Assembly: GCA_002224055.1 (NCBI GenBank)
Contig: AZLU01000031.1
Span: 62,001 to 126,000, forward strand
Direction: 5' to 3'
From: Pezizomycotina sp. ARF18
Taxonomy: Eukaryota > Ascomycota
DNA: 64,000 nt
Below, one piece after another: positions 24,721-36,519 of the stretch. The notes below the pieces were generated by a model that did no database searches, was not told the DNA's origin, and saw only the letters and a list, made by a program, of their open reading frames with translations. The stretch's first letter is position 1, and each line of letters starts with the position of its first letter. Made by a program: the position numbers and the translations under genes.

Positions 24721-25569
24721 CTATTCGAGGGCATCGTGAATCAAGCTAAAGATTTCCTCTTCCACCTCTTCTGGGCGATGCCCGATTCCAAACGCACTGG
24801 CAACCGAAGTGATGCCGAATAAGGCACGAAGACAACACTTGAAATCGGATATATTCACCATGCTGAAGGGGACTAGGGAAAAGTGAATCTGTACCTCGGG
24901 CCGGCGGAACACGTGTTGCAAAAGGCGTCGAGAAATGGAGGAAGGCGGGGTAAGTCTATAGATCGCGGTCTCATGCGGAGCCGGATTATTCTAAGCGTTG
25001 GCATTGCCTCCAACAATTGGGGCAGAGTGTTCCTGGCAAACTCAGTAGTGCTATCGTCGAATAAAAAAAGCACTTCTACCGGTCGGCCAACCCAATGAGA
25101 GCTCTTTCACAGATTTGAAGCCAGGCATGCGCTTAGCAGGTTCTTCGTATCCCCTGGGTCGAGAAACGGCACGGACCATTCCTCGTCGAGGTAGATCGTC
25201 GACCCGCGAATAGGTATCTCCAGCGGAAGACCTCCGCGTGCCGTCTCCGGCCGGGAGATACCGAAACAGTCATAGCATGAAGCTGGTCGAAACCACCCCG
25301 TTGGATCCCCTGCTCGTTCAAACCAACCGTGTTTAGGGCATCCGGAGACACCGATCGGAGGTTCGAAGCTCAGTTTCAACCTGCGAACAGAATCGGGGTT
25401 TAATAGCGCAGAATCGCTTGCTGACGAGTCGCAGAGCAGTGCTGCTCTCACGCTCATGAGCGAAGAACTTGAAGATCTCTTGGATCAGTTCGGCAGGTAA
25501 GTCGTCGAAGCCTCGATGTCGGGCCATTTGAGTGTAATTGGCTAGAGACGTGATGTTTGTTTGCGTCAC
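24721..25569 (-). pseudogene. Canonical F-box protein, frame-broken
   Basis: The ATG at 25569 (minus) leads after 22 residues to a textbook F-box: DDLPAELIQEIFKFFAHE followed by ALRLVSKRFCAIKPRF. The frame then changes near 25350 to RRLKLSFEPPIGVSGCPKHG, GGLPLEIPIRGSTIYLDEE and FLDPGDTKNLLSA. A further frame from about 25080 reads VLFLFDDSTTEFARNTLPQL and TLRIIRLRM, and the last ends at 24721. Unlike families A and B there is no intron inside the F-box and the downstream region differs, so this is an independent F-box gene of the common fungal F-box/LRR-like type. It is transcribed divergently from family B copy 2. Two or three frame changes. Confidence 0.6.
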
Positions 25570-25571
25570 AT

Positions 25572-25901
25572 TTAACTAAGACTTCCTCCGCTTCTATCCC
25601 CGAGAATATTTTCAACCAGAAACCCCCGTAGCCAATAGTGTTTACCTTCAAACCATTTTTGATACTTCTTGATTTTATGGGGGAAATCGCCGGTAATGGC
25701 ACGGAGGAATGCGAATGGATCATGGATAAGGCGGTATAGCCGGATATTTGTGGCTTTCCTTGGTCTTTCATCTAGTGAAGGAGGGATTCGGGGCTGAAGC
25801 TCTAGCTGATTGACATAGCCACACATGCCAAGGTCTCTAAAACCAATGCGCAAGCAAAAGTATTCTTTTCCCGTGACCGAAATTAATTCGAAACGCTGCA
25901 A
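25572..25901 (-). CDS. Short hypothetical frame upstream of the F-box gene
   Basis: A 109-codon minus-strand frame ends 2 bp before the start of the F-box gene. It reads EYFCLRIGFRDLGMCGYVNQ and KYQKWFEGKHYWLRGFLVEN. The text is coding-like in composition but I recognise no family. It may be the C-terminal remnant of another gene. It lies in the 380-bp gap between two divergent F-box-like loci. Confidence 0.2.
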   Translation of the reverse strand: MQRFELISVTGKEYFCLRIGFRDLGMCGYVNQLELQPRIPPSLDERPRKATNIRLYRLIHDPFAFLRAITGDFPHKIKKYQKWFEGKHYWLRGFLVENILGDRSGGSLS

Positions 25902-25948
25902 AACCTCGTCCCTATCTGCTCATTTCTGTCAATAAAAAACAGCCTGAC

Positions 25949-27493
25949 ATGGCTTCCAGTGCGCCTTATATACCGGCAGATGTCATCAAAGATGTAAGTT
26001 TCTTATAGCATTTCATATCACCGCGCGACTAAGTATTTGTCCGTCGCTATAAGCTAAATTTCTCAACTCTCCTTATCGTTTTTTTTTTTTTTTTTTTTTT
26101 TTTGCCGATTGAACTCCAGGCAGCGCTGAAACGAATTCATCTGCAATATCATGTTGCTAATCGGGGTTCGATGTTGGCTAATTTTATTTCTAGATCTGTG
26201 CTTGTATAGAGCCTAATTCTTTCATCAATATATACACCCTTCAACAGCTGCGGTTGGTGAACCGCGCGTGGGGCCGCTTCGCAACATCGGAGCTCTTTCA
26301 GGGGTTCAAAGACTTTAGCCTCGGAAATTGTCACGAGGATGTAGCGACGCGTATAACCACGCTCGCGTCGTCGGATCTCCGCCATCGCGTCAAAGGTCTT
26401 ATAATATCCAGGTACACCATTGTTCCACGCGCGGTGCAACAGCATTGGGCGACCGGCAAGGAGCGCGAGCATAACGAAATCTTAAGTCGCCTTGTCGAAA
26501 ATCTTAGAGGGCAGCTACGGAGGTTATTCGAATTGTTGGGCCCGGAATTTCGCTTTCACACCTTGACAATCGGCACACCAAACGATCTGCGCATGTACGA
26601 AACATCTACAGCCCAAACATGGGTTGATGAAACTTCATTCCAGAATACGCTAGGCAGATTTGCGGGTCTTTTATACGATACCGTGCGGCTTGAGTTATTC
26701 TGCGGCACGCCCAATCTCGTTGGTACCATGGCTTGTTGGGAACTGGACGGCCTTATAAGGCAAAACCGTCCGGCAGTAGGCCGGCCCAAAACGATGAAGT
26801 ACTCGAGACACTCTCCGCGGATGTCGATACACGATTGGTTCCTTTCCTGCGCTCTTTGAAGAGCATCGACGTATTCTTCCACTTAAGGCACGAAATGACT
26901 ACAAGCCGGCATATGCTCTCGGAGCTCTCGTTTGCCGATCCCCAGAGTTGCGAAGGCTCAAGCTGCGCTACAACAAGCACGACAGGTTCAGGCATTTGTA
27001 TAGTACCGACGAGACAAAGGCCTACTCTCTGGAAGAACTCTGTTTAGTTGGCTGTAATATAGAGGAGACGTGGTTATTCTGGCATACCGTCGATAGATTT
27101 CCAATCTTACTTCCCTACACCTATCCGGAGTAGAGGTAAGCGAAGAGGAATCATGGGTTTGTTTTTCGATAACCTGCCCAGATGTGTATGAACCTGGTAT
27201 CCCCATTTTTCGAGCTTCTCAGTTACTGGAACCTTGCGGAAGATATCGAGATGGGCTCTTGGAAGCGTGATATCTTGGATCAAGCAAGCGGGAAAAAGTA
27301 CAAAAGGCCACTGCTTACCATGTTCATCAGCGACGTGGAGGCGTTTGAGGCTTTCCGCTCAGTGATCGAGGAGAGGAGGGAACAGAATGGTCTGGAGAGG
27401 GATAATTGGTTGTCTGTTTTCTGTGCGCACGAAACTATAGTCCTACCGCTCGGATGGAGTCGGTCGGAATGGGATGAACGATTCTCAAATTAA
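25949..27493 (+). pseudogene. F-box-like paralog, family B copy 2
   Basis: The ATG at 25949 opens a 15-codon exon ending YIPADVIKD, then GTAAGT at 25994. The acceptor TTTCTAG ends at 26193, giving a 200-bp intron, about twice the size of its homologs, because it carries a T25 tract at 26079-26103. Exon 2 stays open for 222 codons: YTLQQLRLVNRAWGRFATSE, FSLGNCHEDVATRITTLASS, LRHRVKGLIISRYTIVPRAV, LLGPEFRFHTLTIGTPNDL. A frame change near 26790 leads to LVPFLRSLKSIDVFF, another near 26945 to LRRLKLRYNKHDRFRHLY and YSLEELCLVGCNIEETWLFW. The C-terminal module at 27290-27440 reads SGKKYKRPLLTMFISDVEAF and VIEERREQNGLERDNWL. Three or so frame changes; splice sites intact. Best-preserved second exon of family B. 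Confidence 0.7.
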
Positions 27494-27925
27494 CGACGAG
27501 GATTCGTATGCTCTTACAGATGATAAACCATCGTACCGAGAAATTTATATTTCTGTTTCATCCTTTATCCTGTATACAAAAAGTTATTGCTGGCAATCTA
27601 GGTGTCAGACTCACTTATCCCCCAGAACAGAACGTGATTGTAGCTCTCCTAGTTCTATTAGTGAACGGCCGAGGCGTTCGCGTCCTAATTTCGGACTCTC
27701 GGGCCGGAATCCGTAATGAATATCGGGCCTTGGCATTCAACGCGACTCTTCCTCCGATTGAGGACGCGTCCATTAGATAACCTAACGGTTAATTCTTGTT
27801 GACCCCTTATCCAGGATTTTCTTGAAAACAAAGATTTTTCATTCATAAGATACGCAGGAATATCGACGCCAGAGCACCAGAATGATACCCTTAGTGTAGG
27901 CGAACTGTTTCCTTTCCGAAACACC
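27494..27925. other. Spacer between family B copies 2 and 3
   Basis: A 90-codon plus-strand frame (27508-27780) with VIVALLVLLVNGRGVRVL is open but unrecognised. No other feature is visible. Confidence 0.35.
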
Positions 27926-29181
27926 ATGTCAGGCTCGTACTCAAAAATGAAAATTCATGGTAAAATTATCGGGCTACATACCGATATCATAGAAGAGGTG
28001 AGGAGCTTGAGAATTCATGTTCATCTATACTGCGATTTCTAAGCAGTTGCTGCTTATAGTATATGGCGAATCATTAACACTATAGTTAAATAATGCCTTT
28101 CCTAGATTACGGAGTCGTTTAATCCGGAGCTTTATACGGAGGAGTATACACTGAAATAACCACGGCTTGTACATAAACCGGGTTTTTAACATGTTCGCAA
28201 CATGGGTCCTCTTTCGAAACTTGATTACTTTCTCCCTCGGCGATTGCCACGAAGAGATGGCGTACCGTATCCACGTGCTTGCGTCGACAGATTTGCGGCA
28301 CCAAATCAAAATACGAAATCTATCCATATCGAGGCAAGTCGTCGTGCCGCGGCGCTTTCGTAGAGAGAGGATGACCAGTGCTATACCTCCTCCAAATATT
28401 GTCAACGGCGTGATCGATGAATGTCAGAGACAGATTGACAAGCTATTAGACGTCTTCGGCTCGGGGTTCCGCTTCGACAGCCTGCTTGTCGGTACTGAGA
28501 GTGACGGAGCGAGGGCGTTTGGTTCGTCCTTTAAAAATGTGTCAGGCTTTCATGGTTGTGGTCGGCTATCTGCTAAACCACCCCAATTCAGTGCACACGT
28601 TATTGTGAGGAACCCCTCAGTGGGCTCCACGGTCAGAAGAATAAGCCCAGGCCTGGTCCCGATCTTGAAGTCTTTTCCCTCAAGGGTTGCTCGAGGCAGC
28701 GCCTCTCAGACCTTACGAATACTTTCGTCTATCTTTTCAAATTGCGGAACCTCCGCTTAGCAAGGATCACTATTTCTCAAGACATAGCTGGGAGAGCATA
28801 TTCGAGGATATGATAAAACTCAATCACTTGATCTTTGTGCGGTTAGAGGACTTGCACTACTCGAACGACAGCTGCAGATTCAGCGACGACAGGTTGACTA
28901 TTTATGACGGACCCAGAGGTACGAAGAAGACTTACTATCTGCCTATACTTACGGAACGCGAAGGCGGCCTCGTCACGCTAAGAACCTTATTGGAGACATT
29001 GCAAGAGAGGAGGGATGCACAAGGCCTGGAAAAGGATCACTGGTTATTATATATTTGCCAAGCGGATGTATTACGTATCAGAAAAGGCTTCACGCTCTCT
29101 GAACTAGATGATGAAGAGGCGAGTGATTTCGAGGTAGGTCTGTTGGCCCAGCCGCCGGCGTGGAGTTCGATGCCTAGGTAG
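27926..29181 (+). pseudogene. F-box-like paralog, family B copy 3
   Basis: The ATG at 27926 opens a 24-codon exon ending LHTDIIEE, then GTGAGG at 27998. The acceptor CCTAG ends at 28105 (108-bp phase 0 intron). Exon 2 starts ITESFNPELYTEEYTLK and stops, with the core resuming in another frame as INRVFNMFATWVLFRNLITF, FSLGDCHEEMAYRIHVLAST, LRHQIKIRNLSISRQVVVPR and VFGSGFRFDSLLVGTESDG. The C-terminal module at about 28915-29130 reads KTYYLPILTEREGG and LLETLQERRDAQGLEKDHWL, followed by an acidic DDEEASDFE tail and TAG at 29179. At least two frame changes. The copia element lies 466 bp downstream. Confidence 0.65.
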
Positions 29182-29547
29182 ATCCAGAGGAAGACCCAGC
29201 ATAGAACAACAGCATGTGGATACGTAGTTCAGGACCTATAAATTATAGAGATGTAAAGTGTGCTGCCATGTCTTTTGTTCATTACGAGTTCACAAATCTA
29301 AACAATATAAGCGGTTGAGTTGCAGAAGCGAGACTGCGTAAGTAAATCGGAGCTTTACTCTTTAGGAATGCCTTGCTGGTCTATGAACAATTACTGTGAT
29401 AGTTATATGTATATAAGCTAACTAGCTCGATTCCTATCACTGAGTTATGCTAGACTAACGAGGTGGAAAAAATTATAGAACTGAACTTGAAATGAGGTAT
29501 AGATTCAAATGAAATTAAATGATAGTGACAAGTACTCTGTAGAAGCT

Positions 29548-29592
<45 letters not shown>

Positions 29593-29647
29593 GAGAGAGT
29601 ATATTCATCGCTTACTGGCGTAATCTACGTAAATCGTGCTGACAAAG
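29182..29647. other. Spacer with T38 tract
   Basis: No gene. A run of 38 T lies at 29552-29589. The 5-bp target duplication CAAAG of the copia element occupies 29643-29647. Confidence 0.5.
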
Positions 29648-29959
29648 TGCTGGCGCAGATGTATGGTATGATATCTAATAATGTAGGATGGGATCGATCT
29701 TGTGGATTTGACTTTAGAACTAACTAGACTAACTGAGGGAATACACGATGCTATATATAATAAACTAATAATACTATAATCTTAATATAATATATAGTCT
29801 GCCTCGACGGCTCACAGAGCCTTGTCGTCGTAATCTCCTTAACATCTACAGCTAAGATCTTAATATCTCTAGCTAAAGTTCCTTATTCCTTAGCTATATA
29901 AGCATTACCTCGATACCTATAGATTTATTATACCTCTTTAGCATACCTAATAGCTAGTA
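29648..29959 (-). repeat. Left (3') LTR of the copia element
   Basis: This 312-bp direct repeat begins TGCTGG and ends CTAGTA. Its outer (left) part is less AT-shifted than its inner part. It matches the right LTR along its full length, with differences mostly of the transition type expected from RIP. Confidence 0.85.
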
Positions 29960-32900
29960 CCTCCTCTTATCGATAATACTAGTAATCTTTATCCTATCTT
30001 CTTATACCTATGGCCTTTATAGCGCTATCGTAAAATATCTTTATAAGCGGTTTAGTAAGCACATCCGCGATATTATCCTTCGATCTTATATATCGAGGCT
30101 CGATAGTTCCTTCTTAAACTAGTTCCCTTATAAAGTAATATTATATATCGATATACTTAGTTCTACTATAGTATTTAGGATCCTTTATAATACTAATAGT
30201 ACTTTAATTATCTATATATATCTCGATACTATTAGAAGCTTTAAACTTAAAGGCTCGCTATATATCCTTTAGTATCTAAAGTACCTAGAGAGCTTCCCGT
30301 AAAGCCTCCCTACAGCCATATATTCTACCTTAGTACTACTAATAGCTATAGTACGTTACTTCTTTAAATAGTATAAGATAGCTATTCTATTAAACGTTAC
30401 TATATAGCCGGTAGTAGATTTATAAGTAAGCTTATATCCGGCTTAGTCGGCGTCTACGTAGATACGTAGATCTAGTATCTTATCCTCTATCTTATAAGTA
30501 TAGTATATAAGCGCACGATCAAGAGATCCTCCCTAATATCGTAGTACTCTTTTTACTACCTTCTCGTAAGTTCGGTTTATTTTATTAACGTATTACCCTA
30601 ACGTTGAGATAGCGAAGGTATTAGTTAGCCTAGTAAATAGAGTATAGATTAAACTTCCTACTATCTATTAATACTATACTACCGGTATAGTGTCTTAATC
30701 CTTCGTTTAAGGGATACCTTCCCTTTTTATAGAGTATAATCCCGGGAGTATTCTCGAGCCTAAATCTCTTAAGGAGCGATCGTATATATACGGACTAATA
30801 TAGTACTAGGCGACGTTAATTTCTAGACCTAGTCCGTTCTACCTATATACTTAAGAAATAGGCTACCGGCCCTATATCCTTTATCTTAAAGTATAAATTA
30901 AGATCTCGCTTAAGTATTTCGACTTTATATTTATTAGATCTAGCTATTAATAGATTATTAACGTAGATAATTATTATTAGCTAACGATCCTTACTAATAA
31001 ATAAGCTATTATCGAGCCGATAAACTTTAAACTTTAGTAATTTAAGAACTAAAGTAAGTTCTCCGTATTATTCTCGAGGTAACTATTTAAGGCCGTATAG
31101 AGTCTTTATTAACTAAACTAATCTATTAATTCCGCTCCCTTTTAGAGGCCTAACGATAATTCTCTACTTTAGTTTAGGTGCGAGGAAGGCCGTTATTATA
31201 TTTATTTTTTATATTTAAGATCGAGCTAGGCTATTAATATAAAGAATAGCCTTACTATTAATATCTTAGCTACTAGTACGTATATCTCGTCGTAATTAAT
31301 CCTTTACTTTTATATAAAGCCTTAAGTAACTAGTCTCGACTTAAGTATTATAATCCGACCGGTAGTATCGCGCTTATACTTAAATACCTATTTGCTGTCG
31401 ACGATATTATCTTCCGGGAGAAGATCTCGAGAATTTATAGGTTTCTATACGTCTTATTCTTTAATCGAGGATAGTTCTCGATCTATCGATATACGCTATC
31501 CTTTATAGTTCGTAGAGCTTATAGCCTTTCGTAGGTAAGTAGCTCTAGTTTATCGATATATACTATTAATCCTTTATAGGCCTTCTCTCTAAGGCGTATA
31601 GCTATTAAATCTTTACTAACGTATCCTAGCCTATAAGGTATCTTCGTAGTTTAACTACTAGATCTTATCTTTAGCGATTCCGGAATACGCCTATTATCTT
31701 TAGTTAATCGTCGTAGATCTATCTTATAGCATCTACGTAACTTCCTCTACGAGAGCGAGTATCCTCGGATCTTAGCTATAGATTAGCGTTATCGAGATCT
31801 TCGCTCTTATCCTTAGGCTATTCTAGTATAATCGTCTTATAGATATTTAATTAACGATTAGAAGTTAAGTTTTAATTATAATCTAGCGCTGTCGCTATTT
31901 TATCCTTAGACTAAACCTATTTTAAGGTATCTTTAACGTACTTAAGAAATCTTTATTATCCTCTATAAGTTACGTACTTTAAAGGTCGATTTAATTAAGA
32001 ATCTAATATCTCTACGGATTAATACTTTATAGATAGTAAGATCTAGACTTAGTAGATATTATAAGCCTCTAGGCCTATAAAATATATCTTTTTAATAGTA
32101 TTATCCGACTTTTTCTAAAGTTTACTATCGATATATATATAATAGTTTACCAAATATCCTAAAAATTTAAATATTAGGAGTTCTACCTTCCTATCTTCTC
32201 TATAGTATTATTTATTTATTATCCTTTAGTATCTCGAGCGGCCTTAATAGCGTATAGTTATAGATTAAATTATAATAATTTACCGCCTCTACCTATAGCT
32301 ACGCGGTAATTCCGACGCGGCTAATATTACCTTTAATCTATTAATAAGAATCTAATTAAGCTTTTTAGGTACGCTATTTTATTAAGATATATATATAGCT
32401 AAGATATAGACTACGATCCCTACTTCGTTATAGCGTCTATCAATTAAGGTATATTTTTTACCTCCGTTATATTATAGCTTAATAAGCTTAAGGTTTAACT
32501 AACGTTTAGCTATCTTAAAAGTACTATTAAAGTATAAGAGTATCGTCTCTACCTTTTTATCTTTTATAAAGTAGATCTAGGACTTCTAACTATTCCTTTA
32601 AGGAAGGTAATAAACTCTATATAATCTCTAAGGCTCTTTATATACGCCTATTAGTAAAAATCTAAGAAGATTATCTCTATTAGCTTATATTTACCTAATT
32701 AAGGTTTTTTATGGTTTAGTATTACCTTTAATTTAGTAAATCCGTAGGCCTTATAGTTAATATAGCCTTATAGATCTCTACCGTTTTAATAATACTAGTA
32801 ACGCTTCTATACTTAATTATTCGCTTAATATAATTCTTACCGATATATCCGAGCCGTTTATATACTTCTTATATAGTAGCGAGAGCTAAACTCTTCCTTA

Positions 32901-34246
32901 TAAATATTATAATCTTACCTAAGATCTTCTATAGTCTATTTTATAGTAGCTTTAATTCTTAGCCTCGGTCTAGTTATTATATATCTACCTTATTAGATTA
33001 TTATTATATATCCTATCTTATCTACGCGAGAAATTAAAATAGGCTATACTTTATCTTTAAAGTATATAACGTATTTTTAAGTTTAATAAGACTACCGCCA
33101 TACTCCTACTAAGCCTTATAAATACTAAGCTAGTATTAATAGTCTATAGTACTTTTCTATTACCTATTATAATATTTTATAGCTTTAAGAGGGGTTTATA
33201 GTAGAAAATACTTCTCTTACTATCGTTATATAAGAAGATACGCCTAAGTTAAGAAACTACTAGATTATTCTCTAAGAGTTAATATCTCGTACTAAGGTTT
33301 ATACTATAAGGCCTAATACCCCGTTATTACCGCTATTTTTCTTATCCTTTATACGCTTCCTATAGTCGGCTCTTTTATATTCGACCTTATCGTAGTAGTA
33401 GTATTTACCCTTAAACTTATAAACCTTTTTATCGTTCCTTTAGGTTTTGCCTTAACTATTTCTTTTAAATAGCGCCTTATTATCCTTGAAGCTAACGTCT
33501 CCGGTATATTATATTCTACGCTTTACCTCTTTGATAAGTAGCGCCTTCTCGAGTATATCGAGGGTTAGTTTCTTTACTATTAAATCCGTTATCTGCTAAA
33601 AGTTTATAATAAATATCTTCTAGTCGCTACTAAGGTTACTGTAGACGAGATTAATAGCCTCTACTATAGCTATATTATCCTTCGAGCCTATACCTAGCTC
33701 TATCTTCTCCGCCGTTTCCGCCTTAGTCTTCTCTATTAAGATCGAGCCTAATATCTTATTATACGTTCTAATAAGATCTTAATACTTCTATATAAATCCT
33801 TAAATATCGACTTTATTCTTAAGTTAAATCTACCTTAGTTATTTCTTAATATAAGGCTTACTAATAGCGGTAATATATATACGCCGAACTTAAGGTATCC
33901 TATACCTTATTCGCGCTACTATTAGTAGATATAGATAAGTATGTTAAGTCTCTACCTCGTAGTAAGCTTTAATGATAGTATACGCCTTTAAGTTATTATC
34001 TTAATTATTAATACTTAGCTTTACGTTAGCTGCCGTAGCCTTAAGCGGTTTACTAGTAATATCCTAGACTTTGTTATACTTAAGGAACGTAATTATGTGT
34101 GTACTCTAATCGAGGTAGTTCGTAAGATTAGCCTTTAGCTTTGCTCGTTAAACTTTAGTGAGAGAGACATTATAAGATATATTATTTAGGGGAGATTAAG
34201 AAGTAAGTTAGTTTATTAAGATATGTTACTAACCGGGTTTATAACC

Positions 34247-34557
34247 TGCTAGCGTAGATATATAGTATAATATCTAATAATATAGGATGGATCGATCTTG
34301 TAGATTTGACTTAGAACTAACTAGACTAACTGAGGGAATATACGATGCTATATATAATAAACTGATGATACTATAATCTTAATATAATGTATATAGTCTG
34401 CCTCGACGGCTCACAGAGCCTTATCGTCGTAATCTCCTTAACATCTATAGCTAAGATCTTAATATCTCCAGCTGAAGTTCCTTGTTCCTCAGCTATACAG
34501 CATCACCTCGATGCCTATAGATTTGTCATGCCTCTTTGGCATGCCCAATAGCTAGCA
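34247..34557 (-). repeat. Right (5') LTR of the copia element
   Basis: This 311-bp direct repeat begins TGCTAG and ends CTAGCA. Its outer (right) part is less AT-shifted than its inner part, the mirror of the left LTR. The target duplication CAAAG follows at 34558-34562. Confidence 0.85.
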
Positions 34558-34726
34558 CAAAGATTTATGACTATTATGGATCTTGTAGAAAATCAGGGCC
34601 ATAATATTTTCTACTGTCTATAATAATTAGAAATGGACACAACATTATAATGAGTTTTTTAAGATATTAGTTCCCTATGTATTCCCGAGGGCGACTCTCT
34701 AGGAGAAAGATGCAAACATTGCCCAT

Positions 34727-35206
34727 TTACAAAGATAAATTTTTCGAGCGGTGTAAGAACAATTCCGAGTCCGCGGGATCGTCGGATACGTCTGTTCGCC
34801 ACTCGTCGAGAGTCCCGTCGTCATAGCGGTGGTGAGTTTGAACGAACGAATTTGGGGGAAGGCGAGGGGCTATACGTATATCGATTTGCGAAGCCTCTCG
34901 GAAGGTGGAAGGTCGAGGAGGAGCCTTTCGAGGACCGCGCGGGAGAAAAGGCAGGGCCGGCCAGGGACGCGAACGATAGGGGTATAAGGGAGTAAAGCCG
35001 GCGACAGGTAAGGCGTAGGCATTCGCGATCGGCTCCCCTCTCATGTACCTCGGAGGGTTCCACATAATACATATACATAGTGACCTCTTTGTTGAGGGCG
35101 TCATCCAGCTCGGAGGAGATCTGGAGGATGAGTCCGGGCGGCAGCGATATGAGGGACGGTTTTGCTGATTGGCATTGTCTTCAAATTTCAAAGCTCGCAT
35201 AACCAC
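34727..35206 (-). pseudogene. F-box gene fragment beside the copia element
   Basis: On the minus strand from about 35163 the frame reads SLISLPPGLILQISSELDD, the first half of an F-box, then after a 25-residue insert CLRLTCRRLYSLIPLSF, its second half. The remainder is Ser/Pro-rich and ends near 34820. A 159-codon frame at 34727-35206 overlaps it in another frame and takes up coding-like text only near its end (YDDGTLDEWRTDVSDDPA), so one or two frame changes are likely. An ATG for the F-box frame is not present; MPISKTVP in a neighbouring frame is a candidate. It is a separate F-box lineage without the family A/B intron. The coding part stops about 165 bp from the LTR. Confidence 0.5.
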
Positions 35207-36519
35207 CTTTTTTTTCTTTTTTTCCCTCCCGTTTCTCTAAGAATCTTATTTTATTTGCTTTTTCCATTTGTGCCACTCTGAATCTCCACATTCAACGAAC
35301 GTTGCAGAGTTGATCCGACTCAAGGCTATACTTAAATAAACGCATGATTCCAATCCGATTACTAGTGTCGAAGAGTAATACTTGACAATATATATACAAG
35401 GAAATACTGATATTTATCACTAAGAAGGCGGGGTAAGCATGTGCCTGTTACTGTTATATTTTTTATATACGGCTATAATATATAAAATAATTATTATAGT
35501 ACTGGGGCTGGGGGAGACCCCTCAGACTACCTTTTTAACCTGTGGTGCTATTTTTTTTTTTTTATGAACACCTGGGGTTATACCCTAGACCCCATTGTCA
35601 CTACATGGTAGTATAAATTTTATATATATTTACTATAATAATAATATGCTCTTTGTGCAATGTTGGGGGTCGCCTGTATATGCATCGGTATATGTGTATT
35701 ATAGGTATTTAGTGGATTGTATCCACGCCCCTGTTTGCCTGCGGGGCTGCTAGTCTGCGCCGACGTGTATATGTAGATGTAATGGGAATGGAGGTTTGTT
35801 TGGCCTGCTTATCAGTTTTGCAGTCACGTGTACTCGAAAGCTTGGTGTTTTGTTTTTCAGCGCTATTGTCAAAAGTAAATGCTCGTTCCTCGCAATAAAA
35901 GTAATAAAACGACATACCCGTTACTATACAGATGTCAGTCATCTTCCCAGTCTAACACACAATAGAGAAAAACAAAAAGGAAAGACAAACCCCTTTTCAT
36001 ATTCCCCCGGCTTGCTTTCTGGGATGATGAATCAATCAATATTCGTAGTTCATCAGTCGTGGGAGGAACTGGAGCGTTTCAATGATACCTATAGCTACTT
36101 TATATTTAACTGCTGGGGTAACTAATAAAAGCATATAAGGCTCAAATAATTTTATTTGGCGATATACAATAATAGCAATGCACAAACAGCTCGCTTAACT
36201 GTTGGCGCGGCTCCTTGCGTCGATGCCATCGGGTTCGTTGATGCCGCGAGAGCTGCCAGTGTAACTATCGGCAGATGCTTAGTTAGTGGCTTTAGTCCCA
36301 TACTGATGTCGAATTTTCAAAATAATCTGTTCTAGCGGCACTCCGAAGCGCACACTCGCATGTCGAGGGAGAGAGAAAAAAAAAAGAAAAAAAAAGGGGA
36401 GGGTGGTTGGAAATTCCAGGATATGCATTTCCTAAAAATTAAAAAGACATCAAAAAGGGAGATCAAAAAGAAAAAGGGAAGAAAAAGAGCTTATTGATTT
36501 TGGCCTGCATCACTGTCTC
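35207..36519. other. AT-rich, no supported gene
   Basis: A T-tract at about 35550-35562, purine-rich low-complexity sequence at 36368-36490 and overlapping short frames at 35709-36125 are present. I see no gene. Confidence 0.4.

Larger units (their letters stand above)
29648..34557 (-). mobile_element. Ty1/copia LTR retrotransposon, RIP-eroded fossil
   Basis: A 4.9-kb AT-rich block is bounded by two direct repeats of 312 and 311 bp that begin TG and end CA, flanked by a perfect 5-bp duplication CAAAG (29643-29647 and 34558-34562). The minus-strand orientation follows from traces of copia domains in order: a gag zinc-knuckle-like patch near 33,365-33,410, a reverse-transcriptase active-site-like patch near 30,960-30,990, and an RNase H-like patch near 30,420-30,450. 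Just inside the right (5') LTR the minus strand resembles the complement of the initiator tRNA-Met anticodon region, as in copia half-tRNA priming (inference). The interior is broken by very many stops in every frame and cannot be functional. The base bias is that of RIP, so LTR divergence is not a valid clock; the perfect target duplication suggests a fairly young insertion. Confidence 0.85.

Noticed and set aside
29648-34557. Host genes or a second nested element inside the AT-rich block
   Set aside because: All readable traces fit one copia element in one orientation; no second set of terminal repeats was found.
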